A stretch of 64,000 nt of DNA from an uncultured Actinomycetes bacterium (GCA_903822425.1 CAIJOY010000026.1:1-64000), one strand, 5' to 3'; shown: positions 1 through 8,033, counted from the stretch's first letter. Notes: a model not told the origin generated them from the sequence alone. Program-made: numbers and translations.

Positions 1-45
1 CACCGTGCGTGCCTCCACCGCGCGTGCCTCCACCGCGCGTGAATG
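1..45. repeat. 15-bp tandem repeat, three copies, inside the EamA gene
   Basis: Units at 1-15, 16-30 and 31-45 share the core CACCGYGCGTG. The first two differ at one base and the third has a changed end. Read on the minus strand the repeat is in frame and adds TRGGG units. The array may continue beyond the window edge. Confidence 0.7.
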
Positions 46-466
46 CAAAGACGATGAGTAAAAAAGTGCCACTGATGGAGGCAGCCCAAAATTGCCAGTT
101 GACTCTGTCTTTTGTTCGTAGCACCGCAAAGATTGCAGTTGTTAAGGGCATAACTGCAGCAATGACAGCAACGTGTGCTGATGTGGTCCGATGGAGCGCA
201 AGTGCAATCAGGACAGGCCAAATGAAAGCACCACCGAGTGTCGTAAAAATGAATGCGCGTATATGGGTTCGAGGAAATCGTTGTGTTCGAAATGCCATAA
301 GCATCGGTATCGCCAAGGTAGCGGCAATGATCGGTCTTGAGGATGCCGTAAATAAAGGGTCAAAACTTTCCAATGCCCATTTTGTCATGGGCAGTGAGAG
401 TGAGAAAAGAAAAACTCCGACCAATGCGTACAGCATTCCGTGGAACTCTTTGCGAGTTAAGTTCAT
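1..466 (-). CDS. EamA/DMT-family transporter, N-terminal half (runs off the left edge)
   Basis: Translating the minus strand from the ATG at 466 gives an open frame of 155 codons to the window edge. It has several hydrophobic segments, starting MNLTRKEFHGML, with the spacing expected of the first EamA repeat (five helices) of a drug/metabolite exporter. The usual length is about 300 residues, so roughly half is visible. The start has a GAGG site on the minus strand (474-477) seven bases upstream, and a TATCGT box at 490-495 would give an 18-base leader. Near residues 142-155, at the likely junction of the two EamA repeats, the protein becomes TRGGGTRGGGTHG, encoded by a 15-bp tandem repeat. 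The substrate cannot be told. The gene is divergent from nagB. Confidence 0.75.
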   Translation of the reverse strand, partial: MNLTRKEFHGMLYALVGVFLFSLSLPMTKWALESFDPLFTASSRPIIAATLAIPMLMAFRTQRFPRTHIRAFIFTTLGGAFIWPVLIALALHRTTSAHVAVIAAVMPLTTAIFAVLRTKDRVNWQFWAASISGTFLLIVFAFTRGGGTRGGGTHG

Positions 467-532
467 AAACTCGCCTCGACCATGAGCCCACGATACTTGA
501 CAGTAGTAACTATCTTGGAAAGACTCACGCGC

Positions 533-538
533 TAGATT
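533..538 (+). promoter_or_regulatory. Candidate -10 box (TAGATT) for the NagB-family gene
   Basis: TAGATT ends 28 bases before the ATG at 567, leaving about 20 bases of leader that contain the AGGAG site. No good -35 is visible at the standard distance. The assignment rests on similarity to other TAGNNT boxes in this window. Confidence 0.35.
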
Positions 539-566
539 CGCACACTCACATCCAAGGAGCCTATAG

Positions 567-1331
567 ATGTCACCACGCGTTCTCACTTACGGTCCAATGA
601 AGGTCACAGTGTTTGAGAACAATTCGGCACTCGGAAGTGCTGCGGCTGAGGAATTCGCTCAAGCTTGTAAATCGGCGCTGACTAAAGCGCCAGAGATTGC
701 CATAATTCTGGCTACCGGTAATTCACAGTTCTCCTTCGTAGATGCTTTGGCCGAAAGATCTGATATTGAATGGTCAAAAATCAGTGTTTTCCATATGGAT
801 GAATACATTGGAATGGATGACCAGCATCCTGCAAGTTTTCGGCGTTGGATGAGGGAGCGAGTAGTAGCCAAACTCCATCCAAAACAATTATTTGGTATCG
901 AAGGCGATGCGCCTTCAGCTGAAGCAGAAGTAGCTAGATATTCGGCATTATTGGCCGAACACAAACCATCAATTTGCGTGATGGGCATTGGCGAAAATGG
1001 TCACTTAGCATTTAATGATCCTCCAGCTGATTTGGAGACGAAAGCCCTTGCCAAGATTGTCGAACTAGATGATCTTGCTTGCAGAATGCAGCAGGTTGGA
1101 GAAGGTCATTTTGCGACATTAGATGATGTTCCACTGCGTGCGATAAGTTTGACTGTGCATTGCCTGATGCAGCCGGAATTCGTTTTCGTTTTAACTCCCG
1201 AAAAGCGCAAAGCCAAAGCAGTCCTTGCTGCATTGACCGGTGAGGTTACTCCGATGTGCCCAGCATCGGTCCTTCGTAATTATCCTCAGGTACGTCTTTA
1301 TTTAGATGAGGAATCAGCTTCACTTTTGTAA
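567..1331 (+). CDS. nagB: NagB-family glucosamine-6-phosphate deaminase
   Basis: A 254-residue protein of the glucosamine-6-phosphate isomerase/6-phosphogluconolactonase fold. It should convert glucosamine-6-phosphate to fructose-6-phosphate plus ammonia, feeding amino sugars into glycolysis. The HMDEY motif is at residues 76-80 and GIGENGHLAFNDP at about 140-152. Relative to E. coli NagB the catalytic histidine is kept, but the acidic residues around it read N and D rather than D and E, as in a divergent NagB subfamily, so substrate assignment is probable rather than certain. The start is supported by AGGAG at 554-558, eight bases from the ATG; a second ATG at 597 has no such site. The gene converges with the ABC transporter operon, with eight bases between stops. 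Confidence 0.8.
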   Translation: MSPRVLTYGPMKVTVFENNSALGSAAAEEFAQACKSALTKAPEIAIILATGNSQFSFVDALAERSDIEWSKISVFHMDEYIGMDDQHPASFRRWMRERVVAKLHPKQLFGIEGDAPSAEAEVARYSALLAEHKPSICVMGIGENGHLAFNDPPADLETKALAKIVELDDLACRMQQVGEGHFATLDDVPLRAISLTVHCLMQPEFVFVLTPEKRKAKAVLAALTGEVTPMCPASVLRNYPQVRLYLDEESASLL

Positions 1332-1339
1332 GTAGAGGA

Positions 1340-2221
1340 CTAGTTCTTTTCCTCAGAAGTGTTGCGCACACGACTTACAAGCTGCGTTGGGCTAACAAAA
1401 CGTAGCGCCACGATAAGGATGAAGAGCGTTGAGAGCATGTAGAACACAGCCATGGCGCTAATGGCTTGGTAGGGGCGAATTCCTGAAGCAAACACTGCAT
1501 AGTACAAAGCAACAACCAGAGTTGTGCTGGTGGGTCCTGAAACTAGGTAAGTAAGTTCGAAGAGGGCAACAGTTTGTACCAGGACAAGTAATGCTGCAGC
1601 TAAAAGGCCTGGAACGATGAGTGGAGCCAAAATCCGCCAGAAGATTTGCCAAGTATTAGCGCCACAAATTCGGGCTGCTGACTCAATACGCGGATCGATT
1701 TGTTCGATAAAGGGAGTTAATACCAAGATCACGAATGGAATCGCAGGTACTAAGTTGGCAATAATTACTCCGAGCAGAGTCCCACCTAGATTCAATTTGT
1801 AAATAAAGGTAGCAAGCGGGATACCAAAAGTTATCGGTGGCAACATGATGGGAAGCAAGAAGCAAAGCATCACGATTCTCTTACCAGGAAAATCGCGTCG
1901 GGCCAAGGCGTATGCAGCCGGAGTACCTACAAGAATTGCAATCAGTACAACTGCACCAGCTACCTTTAAAGTAACTTTGAGCAGTTCAGCAACTTGATAA
2001 TCATGCCAAGCGGTTTGATAAAAACTTAGAGTCCAACCAGCAGGGAGCCATCCATCGAACCATTCGGTGCCAAAAGAACTCACAACAACAGTTCCAATTA
2101 CACCCACAAGGTTAATGAAAAAGAATATAACGGCTCCCCAGACCAGCCAAGAAGAGGGTGACTTAGAAATCTTCCATTTGGTTTTCACTTGGACCTCTGG
2201 GGGAGTTGCTAAAGAAGCCAT
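1340..2221 (-). CDS. ABC transporter permease (PotC-like, second permease)
   Basis: A 293-residue inner-membrane permease with a hydrophobic segment near residues 25-50 and further helices after 85. The EAA loop that contacts the ATPase is at about residues 180-205 (ESAARICGA...IVPG). It is the last gene of a four-gene importer operon read leftwards (binding protein, ATPase, permease 1, permease 2), and its ATG overlaps the TGA of permease 1. The family type (spermidine/putrescine, iron or CUT-like) is clear, but the substrate is not. Confidence 0.88.
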   Translation of the reverse strand: MASLATPPEVQVKTKWKISKSPSSWLVWGAVIFFFINLVGVIGTVVVSSFGTEWFDGWLPAGWTLSFYQTAWHDYQVAELLKVTLKVAGAVVLIAILVGTPAAYALARRDFPGKRIVMLCFLLPIMLPPITFGIPLATFIYKLNLGGTLLGVIIANLVPAIPFVILVLTPFIEQIDPRIESAARICGANTWQIFWRILAPLIVPGLLAAALLVLVQTVALFELTYLVSGPTSTTLVVALYYAVFASGIRPYQAISAMAVFYMLSTLFILIVALRFVSPTQLVSRVRNTSEEKN

Positions 2222-3129
2222 CAGCCTTTACCTCCAGTTGTGCTACCGGTATAGAACCGCGAGCGAATAGCGAAGACCAGAACTACGACGGTGATCTCAC
2301 AGACTGCAGTGATGAGGGAGATAGCCGATGCCATCGAGTAATCGTAGGATTGTGAAATTACATCAGTGGCGGCAACTGCTAGAACGTGCGAGTCACCGGA
2401 AGGATTTCCCAAAAGATTTGCTGATGGAAATACGGAAAAAGCTAAAACAAAGTTGAGACAAAAAGTGATTGCCAAACCAGGTGCCAGCAAAGGCAGTGTG
2501 ACAAATCGAAAACGTTGTATTGGGCCAGCACCAAGAATGCTCGCTGCTTCTTCCATCTTTGGATTAATGCCAGATATGTAGGAAAGAGTTAAAAGGAAAG
2601 CAAAAGGAAATCCAGAGATTATCAAGGAGATCATAACGCCCCAGAAATTATGGAGCATTTGCAAAGGCGCATGAATGATATGAGCGGCCATCAACGTGCG
2701 GTTAAACCATCCGTTGGGACTGAGATAGGCGTATAAACCTTCAGCGATCAAGACAGTGCCCAAACTAATGGGGATGATCAAGATTGTATTAATTGCTCGT
2801 TGTCCCTTTACGCGGTGGCGCATCTTGACCGCCACCGGAACAGCCAGACATACGTTCACCAATGAAACGGGCAAGGCAATTCTGAATGTGTTAAAAATTG
2901 ACTTGCGCATGTAAGGATCGCCAAAGAAGGTTTTGTAGTTTTCTAGGAAACCCGCTTTATTTGCTGGGTGAAAAGATAAAATAGTTCCGTAGACAGTCGG
3001 ATAAACAAAAAACACAAGCATCGCCAAAAGTGCAGGGACGATCAGCAGCAGGGTTGAATCGATCCCGTGTTCTTTGAGCCAAAATCTGCGGGTAGAGGAG
3101 AACTCTCGAGATTGCGTCTTAGCCGACAT
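2221..3129 (-). CDS. ABC transporter permease (PotB-like, first permease)
   Basis: A 302-residue multi-helix permease. The first helix is at about residues 26-50 and the EAA loop at about 193-218 (EEAASILGAGP...LAPG). The start overlaps the 3' end of the ATPase gene by 11 bases, which implies translational coupling. Together with the neighbouring permease it forms the heterodimeric channel of a binding-protein-dependent importer. Nothing in the sequence fixes the substrate. Confidence 0.88.
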   Translation of the reverse strand: MSAKTQSREFSSTRRFWLKEHGIDSTLLLIVPALLAMLVFFVYPTVYGTILSFHPANKAGFLENYKTFFGDPYMRKSIFNTFRIALPVSLVNVCLAVPVAVKMRHRVKGQRAINTILIIPISLGTVLIAEGLYAYLSPNGWFNRTLMAAHIIHAPLQMLHNFWGVMISLIISGFPFAFLLTLSYISGINPKMEEAASILGAGPIQRFRFVTLPLLAPGLAITFCLNFVLAFSVFPSANLLGNPSGDSHVLAVAATDVISQSYDYSMASAISLITAVCEITVVVLVFAIRSRFYTGSTTGGKG

Positions 3130-4204
3130 GTGATGGTGACTTCTTCTGAGGGAAAACCAAAACTCTCTCTGGTTTCACACCGAAAGTCACTTTTTGCCCT
3201 ATTTTGAGTTTCTCTTCGGTGCGGATAAACAGTTGAGTACCATCTTCGCAAGTAGCCTCAACTCCAAAATCTTTGCCTTGATATTCAACACTCGAAATTA
3301 TGGTACGTATCTGATTGCCTCTAGTTGCCTTAACAGTGAAATCATCCGGGCGAATCGCAACCGTTACCGCGCCATTAGTAGTTTTGGCTGCCAAGTTAGA
3401 GGAGGAAAGTTTAATTTTTTCTGAAGTGATTGCGCCAGCTTTTGTTGAGGATTTTTTCAAAGTCATCTGCAAAAGATTGCGGTATCCCATGAAATCTGCC
3501 ACAAATGCATTCGCGGGTTGGAGGTAGACATCTTCAGGGGTGCCTACTTGCTGAACGACCCCATCGTGCATGACGACAACACGATCAGCCAAGGACATGG
3601 CTTCTTCTTGATCGTGAGTGACATAAATGGAGGTGAGGCCCAGGGTCTTGTGTAGTTTGCGAATCTCGCCACGCATCTCGTTTCTGAGTTTGGCGTCCAA
3701 ATTTGAGAGGGGCTCATCCATGAGCACCACTTGAGGTTCCAAGACGACGGCACGAGCGATCGCGACGCGTTGTTGTTGCCCGCCCGAGAGTTGAGCTGGG
3801 AATTTGTCGGCGTGTGGTTGCAGGCGCACCAAAGCTAAAGCTGCATCCACGCGTTTGCGAACTTCCGCCTTTTTTGTGCGGCGGATTTTCAAACCAAATG
3901 CAATGTTGTTGCGCACGGTTAGGTGCGGGAAGAGCGCGTAGTTTTGGAAAACCATTCCAAATCCTCTGCGCTCAGGAGGCAACGAATCAATTCGTTTGCC
4001 ATCCAGGAATATAGAACCAGAAGTTTGGGAAAGAAGCCCTGCGATGCAGTTGAGTGCAGTTGATTTTCCGCAACCAGATGGACCGAGTAGGGCGATAAAT
4101 TCACCGTTCGCGATTGTTAATGAAAGGTTGGAGAGTGCCACGGACTCATCAAAAGTCCGTGACACCCCTACCAAACGCAGTTCATTAAAACTTGTTTTGG
4201 ACAA
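3119..4204 (-). CDS. ABC transporter ATP-binding protein (PotA/FbpC type)
   Basis: A 361-residue ATPase with Walker A GPSGCGKST at residues 41-49, signature LSGGQQQR from residue 139, Walker B VVLMDEP near 159-165 and the switch histidine in VTHDQEE near 197. The C-terminal 120 residues look like a TOBE regulatory domain, as in PotA, UgpC and FbpC. It powers import by the two downstream permeases. The gene lies 14 bases after the binding-protein gene in the same transcript direction. Confidence 0.92.
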   Translation of the reverse strand: MSKTSFNELRLVGVSRTFDESVALSNLSLTIANGEFIALLGPSGCGKSTALNCIAGLLSQTSGSIFLDGKRIDSLPPERRGFGMVFQNYALFPHLTVRNNIAFGLKIRRTKKAEVRKRVDAALALVRLQPHADKFPAQLSGGQQQRVAIARAVVLEPQVVLMDEPLSNLDAKLRNEMRGEIRKLHKTLGLTSIYVTHDQEEAMSLADRVVVMHDGVVQQVGTPEDVYLQPANAFVADFMGYRNLLQMTLKKSSTKAGAITSEKIKLSSSNLAAKTTNGAVTVAIRPDDFTVKATRGNQIRTIISSVEYQGKDFGVEATCEDGTQLFIRTEEKLKIGQKVTFGVKPERVLVFPQKKSPSHVG

Positions 4205-4218
4205 GTTTCATGACTCCT

Positions 4219-5436
4219 TTACTTAAGTTTTGCTCCACCAATGTCTGTATCCCACTTAGCGAACATGAGACCCAGTTGTTTGCCAGGAAGTTGTGGAAGT
4301 GCAGGATATTTTGCAAGAAGCGCATCATATTTCGCACGTCCGTAATCGCGCATGACTGCCTTGCTCTTTGCAGGAGCCATGGAGACTGATACACCAGGAA
4401 TTGCTGGGCCTGGGTACATGTATCCAGTGTCATAGGTGTAAGCCTGTTGTGATGGTGTCAAAATCCATCGCATCAAGTCAAGAGATACTGCCAACTTGTC
4501 GGCTGTCTGTCCCTTTGGTACAGCAAGGTATGTCGCATCCATCATCCATGTGGTGTTATCAAAAGCAACTACGTCAGCTGCTTTTGGAACGGTGCCAATG
4601 GCGCGGACGTTAACATCCCAACCTGCTGAGCTAGGAACAATCTTCTTTGTTCCAGCTGCAAGTTCACGCATGCTCTTACCAGTACCTGTTGTGTAATAAG
4701 GAATATATGTTCCTAAGTCCTTCAGGTATGCCCAGGTCTTGTCCCAACCCTTAACAGGATCTTGTGGATCTTTATCTCCCAAGATGTAAGGAAGTCCTTG
4801 AACGAAAGCGCGTCCTGGACCGGAGTTAGATGGACGACCATAGGTAAATCCATTTGGATTTGCTTTCACCCAGGCGAGAAGTGCTTCTGGGGTTGTTGGT
4901 GGGTTCGCTACGGTTTTTGGAAGGTACTCAAGAAGCGGACCGTAGTTTCCATAGTCATCAACAATGGCATACCCCTGTGCTTGCTCCCACATCGCTTTAG
5001 CGCCTGGCAAGTACTTAGCCACGCTAGTTTTAAGTTGGAAGTTGTAGTCAGGAGTGAGTTTTGTGAGCAGACCAAGTTCAATTGCTGGAGCCAAAGCATC
5101 ATTTCCAGTGAGCAACAAATCGATTTGCAATTTGCCAGCATCTTCTTGAGCTTTGAGTTTTCCAGCGATCTCGGTTGCATCGCCATCTGAGAAGTTAACT
5201 TTTGCTAAGCGATCTGGGAACTTCTTAATGTAATTTTCAATAATTGGTTGTAGAACTTCTAAATCTCCCGCAACGTCAACGAGATTCAGCGTTACTGGCT
5301 TTGTAGGCAGCTTAAGAGCGCTGCCGAGTGGCGTTGCGGACTTAAATGACGCAACAGATTGTCCAGCGAAAACAAAGGTAATACCTAAAGCAATACTGAC
5401 TGCCGATGCCATCAGTTTCTTGTCGATCTTGATCAT
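4219..5436 (-). CDS. Extracellular solute-binding protein of the ABC importer
   Basis: A 405-residue periplasmic-type binding protein (family 1-like, PotD/FbpA class) that delivers substrate to the permeases. The N-terminus MIKIDKK followed by a hydrophobic stretch to about residue 30 is a Sec signal peptide. There is no cysteine at the cleavage region, so it is not an ordinary lipoprotein. The ATG at 5436 is preceded by AAAGGTG six bases upstream; the longer open frame to 5505 has no such site and an unlikely N-terminus. It is first in the operon, and an inverted repeat lies 49-69 bases upstream. The ligand is unknown; a sugar, polyamine or organic acid would all be compatible. Confidence 0.85.
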   Translation of the reverse strand: MIKIDKKLMASAVSIALGITFVFAGQSVASFKSATPLGSALKLPTKPVTLNLVDVAGDLEVLQPIIENYIKKFPDRLAKVNFSDGDATEIAGKLKAQEDAGKLQIDLLLTGNDALAPAIELGLLTKLTPDYNFQLKTSVAKYLPGAKAMWEQAQGYAIVDDYGNYGPLLEYLPKTVANPPTTPEALLAWVKANPNGFTYGRPSNSGPGRAFVQGLPYILGDKDPQDPVKGWDKTWAYLKDLGTYIPYYTTGTGKSMRELAAGTKKIVPSSAGWDVNVRAIGTVPKAADVVAFDNTTWMMDATYLAVPKGQTADKLAVSLDLMRWILTPSQQAYTYDTGYMYPGPAIPGVSVSMAPAKSKAVMRDYGRAKYDALLAKYPALPQLPGKQLGLMFAKWDTDIGGAKLK

Positions 5437-5484
5437 GTAACACCTTTCCACGATTCGATAGGAGCTAACATTTCGATGCACCAG

Positions 5485-5505
5485 ATGGGTACATGGGATA
5501 CCCAT
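5485..5505. repeat. Inverted repeat upstream of the ABC importer operon (candidate operator)
   Basis: ATGGGTA at 5485-5491 is mirrored exactly by TACCCAT at 5499-5505. A nested palindrome ATGGG-ATA-CCCAT lies at 5493-5505. The site sits 49-69 bases before the binding-protein ATG, where a repressor or activator would act. No regulator gene is adjacent. Confidence 0.45.
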
Positions 5506-5620
5506 TGGTGCGGGTAAAACCTATAGGCGTCAGGCTGTTATCACAAGCGAGGCAAGCGTAAATTTAAGCGCGGCGAGTCCTGGCTACCGCAGGGTAGGAA
5601 TAGGCGTTCAGAAGAAAGGG

Positions 5621-5654
5621 TGAGATTTGGGAATTCAATACCCTCCAAATCTCA
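5621..5654. repeat. 10-bp perfect inverted repeat upstream of the PAP2-family gene
   Basis: TGAGATTTGG at 5621-5630 pairs perfectly with CCAAATCTCA at 5645-5654, with a 14-base spacer. It lies just upstream of the TATTCT box at 5666 and covers the -35 area, so an operator is more likely than a terminator. No plus-strand gene ends upstream and no T-run follows. Confidence 0.55.
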
Positions 5655-5665
5655 ATACGTGGATC

Positions 5666-5671
5666 TATTCT
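5666..5671 (+). promoter_or_regulatory. TATTCT -10 box, likely leaderless promoter of the PAP2-family gene
   Basis: TATTCT ends seven bases before the GTG at 5679 and no Shine-Dalgarno sequence is present. Transcription would begin at or next to the start codon. Confidence 0.5.
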
Positions 5672-5678
5672 TCTTGTT

Positions 5679-6326
5679 GTGGCGGATCTACTTACTAATC
5701 GGCAAAAGATTTCTGTGTGGGCGATATTTTTTGGCATTATCTTTGCCTTTTTCACTTACGAATTGTTTAATAAAGCGACTTATTCCTACGCACCCTTGAT
5801 AATGAAGGGGTGGTTGGATGAAAAGATTCCTGTCGTCTCGATCTTCGTCATCCCATATGTGAGTTTCCACCTCTTGGCAGCGATTGTGGTGCCGCTACTT
5901 TCTTTAAAGATCGGTGGCTATAAGGCTTTTTTGGTCAATGGTTCAGCAATCATTCTTGGGCAACTGTGCCTGGATGTTGCCTACGCATTTTTCCAAACTC
6001 AAGTACCGCGTACACCAGTTCCAGGTAATTCACCTTTTGATTGGGTTTTGGTCCACGTCGTTTACGGCAATGACCAACCCCTTAATGGTTTTCCTTCCAA
6101 TCACGTTACGTGGTCTGTCGTATCGATTTTGGCACTCTGGAGGCTGCGCCATCGGGCACCTAAGACCTCATACATCCTTGGATTTTGGTTTGTGCTCATC
6201 GTGCCCGCAACTGTGTTTCTGCATCAACATTTTTTGATCGATATTTACGGCGGCATTTTCGTGGGTTTCACCGCTTATTGGGGCTGCATGTTTCTCATAG
6301 AGAAACCGTCTCTTAGGATTTCCTAG
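5679..6326 (+). CDS. PAP2-superfamily membrane phosphatase/phosphotransferase
   Basis: A 215-residue integral membrane protein with about six hydrophobic segments. Two catalytic motifs of the PAP2 superfamily are visible: FPSNHVTWS around residues 138-146 and LHQHFLIDIYGG near 180-191, giving the histidine pair and aspartate. The KxxxxxxRP motif of classical PAP2 phosphatases is not recognisable. The pattern is closer to the PAP2_3 group that includes inositol phosphorylceramide synthase-like proteins, so lipid phosphate hydrolysis or headgroup transfer are both possible. The GTG start has no ribosome site and fits a leaderless mRNA. The gene stands alone between the divergent ABC operon and uxuA. 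Confidence 0.7.
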   Translation: MADLLTNRQKISVWAIFFGIIFAFFTYELFNKATYSYAPLIMKGWLDEKIPVVSIFVIPYVSFHLLAAIVVPLLSLKIGGYKAFLVNGSAIILGQLCLDVAYAFFQTQVPRTPVPGNSPFDWVLVHVVYGNDQPLNGFPSNHVTWSVVSILALWRLRHRAPKTSYILGFWFVLIVPATVFLHQHFLIDIYGGIFVGFTAYWGCMFLIEKPSLRIS

Positions 6327-6394
6327 TTCTCCAGCAAAAGGCTCTCTGATGTCTGCCTCTAGTTTCAAAATCTTCCTCTGGTCGAACAACGATC

Positions 6395-6400
6395 TATAGT
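6395..6400 (+). promoter_or_regulatory. Candidate -10 box (TATAGT) for uxuA
   Basis: This is the best TATAAT match in the 156-base spacer between the PAP2-family gene and uxuA. It would give a leader of about 75 bases. The -35 is weak, so this is a low-confidence site. Confidence 0.25.
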
Positions 6401-6482
6401 TCTACGCGCCGCATCTGTTACTTTGGAACTCTCATAACGGACCAGCAAATGAAATTATCCGCCAGATTTTAGGAGAGGAATC

Positions 6483-7538
6483 ATGAGTAGCCAGAAGATG
6501 CGCGTCGCCGTGGGGCAACATCCTGATACCGATAAGGAATATCTGGATTTCGCTAAACAACTCGGCTGCTCCGGTGCTTCATTCCAAACTCCCAACATCA
6601 AAGGTGATGTGCGGTGGGAGGAGGCCGATATCCGTGAATTTCTGCAACCAGTGCATGACGCTGGCGTGCGTGTTGAATCTTTTGAGAATGTTCCTAATTA
6701 TTTCTTTGACAAAATCATGTTGGGTCTTGAAGGACGCGATGAGCAGTTAGAAAACATGAAGAGCACCGTGCGTGCACTTGGTGCCGCCGGTGTCCCGATT
6801 CTTGGGTTGCATTGGATGCCGCAAATAGTTTGGCGCACTGATATGGGCCACTACGGTCGCGGCGGTGCCTATGTTTCGATTTATGATCATGCGGTAATTC
6901 TGGATCGTTCTCGTGATAACGAGATCTGGGTTGCTCGGCGCGATAAACGAGATACGGAATTGAAGGACACTTTCACGCGTGGATCATTTGTTCCCTTAGG
7001 AATTGATTCGCTGAGCCAGGATCAAATGTGGGCAAATTTTGAGTATTTTGTTAAAGGAATCATTCCTACTTGCCAAGAAGCTGGAGTGGTTCTGTGCTTT
7101 CATCCCGATGATCCACCCGCGCAAGAGTTGCATGGGATTGCACGCATTTTAACCAGTGTTGATAATTTGGAGCGCGCTGTGAATTTAGTTGATAGCCCGA
7201 ATCTAAAACTAGAGCTCTGTCTTGGCACCATTTCAGAGATGGATGGGGCGATCTCTGTGATGGATGCAGTAAATCGTTTCGCACCCATTGATAAGATCGC
7301 ATATATTCATTTGCGCGATGTGCAAGGTACTTTTCCGTATTTTCAAGAAAGTTTCTTAGGCGAAGGTAACTACTCACCCTTTGAGGTAATTAAGGCTCTG
7401 CACGCACATGGATACACTGGAGCAATCTTGGATGACCACACACCTTCTTTAACGGGGGATTCTGCTTATGGTCATCGCGGTCGCGCACATGCGATCGGCT
7501 ATATCCAAGCCCTTATCGAGGCAGTCACTCGTTCATAA
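6483..7538 (+). CDS. uxuA: Mannonate dehydratase
   Basis: A 351-residue TIM-barrel enzyme that should dehydrate D-mannonate to 2-keto-3-deoxygluconate in glucuronate catabolism. It has WMPQIVWRTD near residues 111-120, FHPDDPP at 206-212, a YIHLRD segment near residue 275 and a DDHTP segment near the C-terminus, all in the order seen in UxuA. It is about 40 residues shorter than E. coli UxuA. The start has AGGAGAGG within ten bases of the ATG. No uxaC, uxuB or kdgK lies beside it, so the rest of the pathway must be elsewhere or the substrate may differ. It ends directly against the convergent GNAT gene with no spacer. Confidence 0.85.
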   Translation: MSSQKMRVAVGQHPDTDKEYLDFAKQLGCSGASFQTPNIKGDVRWEEADIREFLQPVHDAGVRVESFENVPNYFFDKIMLGLEGRDEQLENMKSTVRALGAAGVPILGLHWMPQIVWRTDMGHYGRGGAYVSIYDHAVILDRSRDNEIWVARRDKRDTELKDTFTRGSFVPLGIDSLSQDQMWANFEYFVKGIIPTCQEAGVVLCFHPDDPPAQELHGIARILTSVDNLERAVNLVDSPNLKLELCLGTISEMDGAISVMDAVNRFAPIDKIAYIHLRDVQGTFPYFQESFLGEGNYSPFEVIKALHAHGYTGAILDDHTPSLTGDSAYGHRGRAHAIGYIQALIEAVTRS

Positions 7539-8021
7539 TTAATTAACATCACGAGCTGCGTAATCTTTTAACGCATCACCAGCGAGGCGAAAAACGGTCC
7601 ACTCATCCATCGGTACAGCTCCCATCGAGTGGTAAAAATCGATAGCCGGTGTGTTCCAATCTAGAACCCACCACTGAAAGCGTTTGTAATCCAGTTCAAC
7701 ACATAATCGAGCTAGGTGTTTCATCAACGCACTTCCCACGCCACGCTTGCGAAATTCCGGTAGTACAAATAAATCTTCCAAGTAAATTCCTGGTTGCCCA
7801 AGCCACGTTGAATAATTCTTAAACCAAATGGCAATACCAACGACCTTATGATCTATTTCTGCAACGTGACAAAAAGCTATGGGATGTTCGGTAAATAGTG
7901 ATCTTTCAATATCCTCGAGCGTTGCAACCACTTGTTCTGGGGCTTTTTCATAAAGAGCGAGTCCATGTATGAGGTCGAGAATCGATGTGGCATCTTCTCG
8001 CTGAGCTTGGCGGATCTTCAC
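7539..8021 (-). CDS. GNAT-family N-acetyltransferase (diamine acetyltransferase-like)
   Basis: A 160-residue single GNAT domain. The acetyl-CoA pyrophosphate loop is RKRGVGSALM near residues 91-100, after the strand IYLEDLFVLPEF. A WNTPAIDFYHSMGA segment near residues 124-137 matches the C-terminal GNAT core. The overall pattern resembles spermidine/spermine (SSAT-type) acetyltransferases, but substrate assignment is only suggestive. The GTG start at 8021 has TAGTAT six bases upstream and no ribosome site. It is divergent from the MFS gene with 75 bases between starts, so co-regulation is possible. Confidence 0.8.
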   Translation of the reverse strand: MKIRQAQREDATSILDLIHGLALYEKAPEQVVATLEDIERSLFTEHPIAFCHVAEIDHKVVGIAIWFKNYSTWLGQPGIYLEDLFVLPEFRKRGVGSALMKHLARLCVELDYKRFQWWVLDWNTPAIDFYHSMGAVPMDEWTVFRLAGDALKDYAARDVN

Positions 8022-8027
8022 GTGGAG

Positions 8028-8033
8028 ATACTA
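8028..8033 (-). promoter_or_regulatory. TAGTAT -10 box, likely leaderless promoter of the GNAT gene
   Basis: On the minus strand TAGTAT ends six bases before the GTG at 8021. No Shine-Dalgarno sequence is visible between box and start. Confidence 0.5.

Noticed and set aside
9-485. 158-codon plus-strand open frame
   Set aside because: Low-complexity basic peptide with no family resemblance; the opposite strand encodes a convincing EamA membrane protein with start and ribosome site.
497-502. TTGACA consensus -35 upstream of nagB
   Set aside because: No -10-like hexamer occurs 16-19 bases downstream, and the better TAGATT box is 30 bases away.
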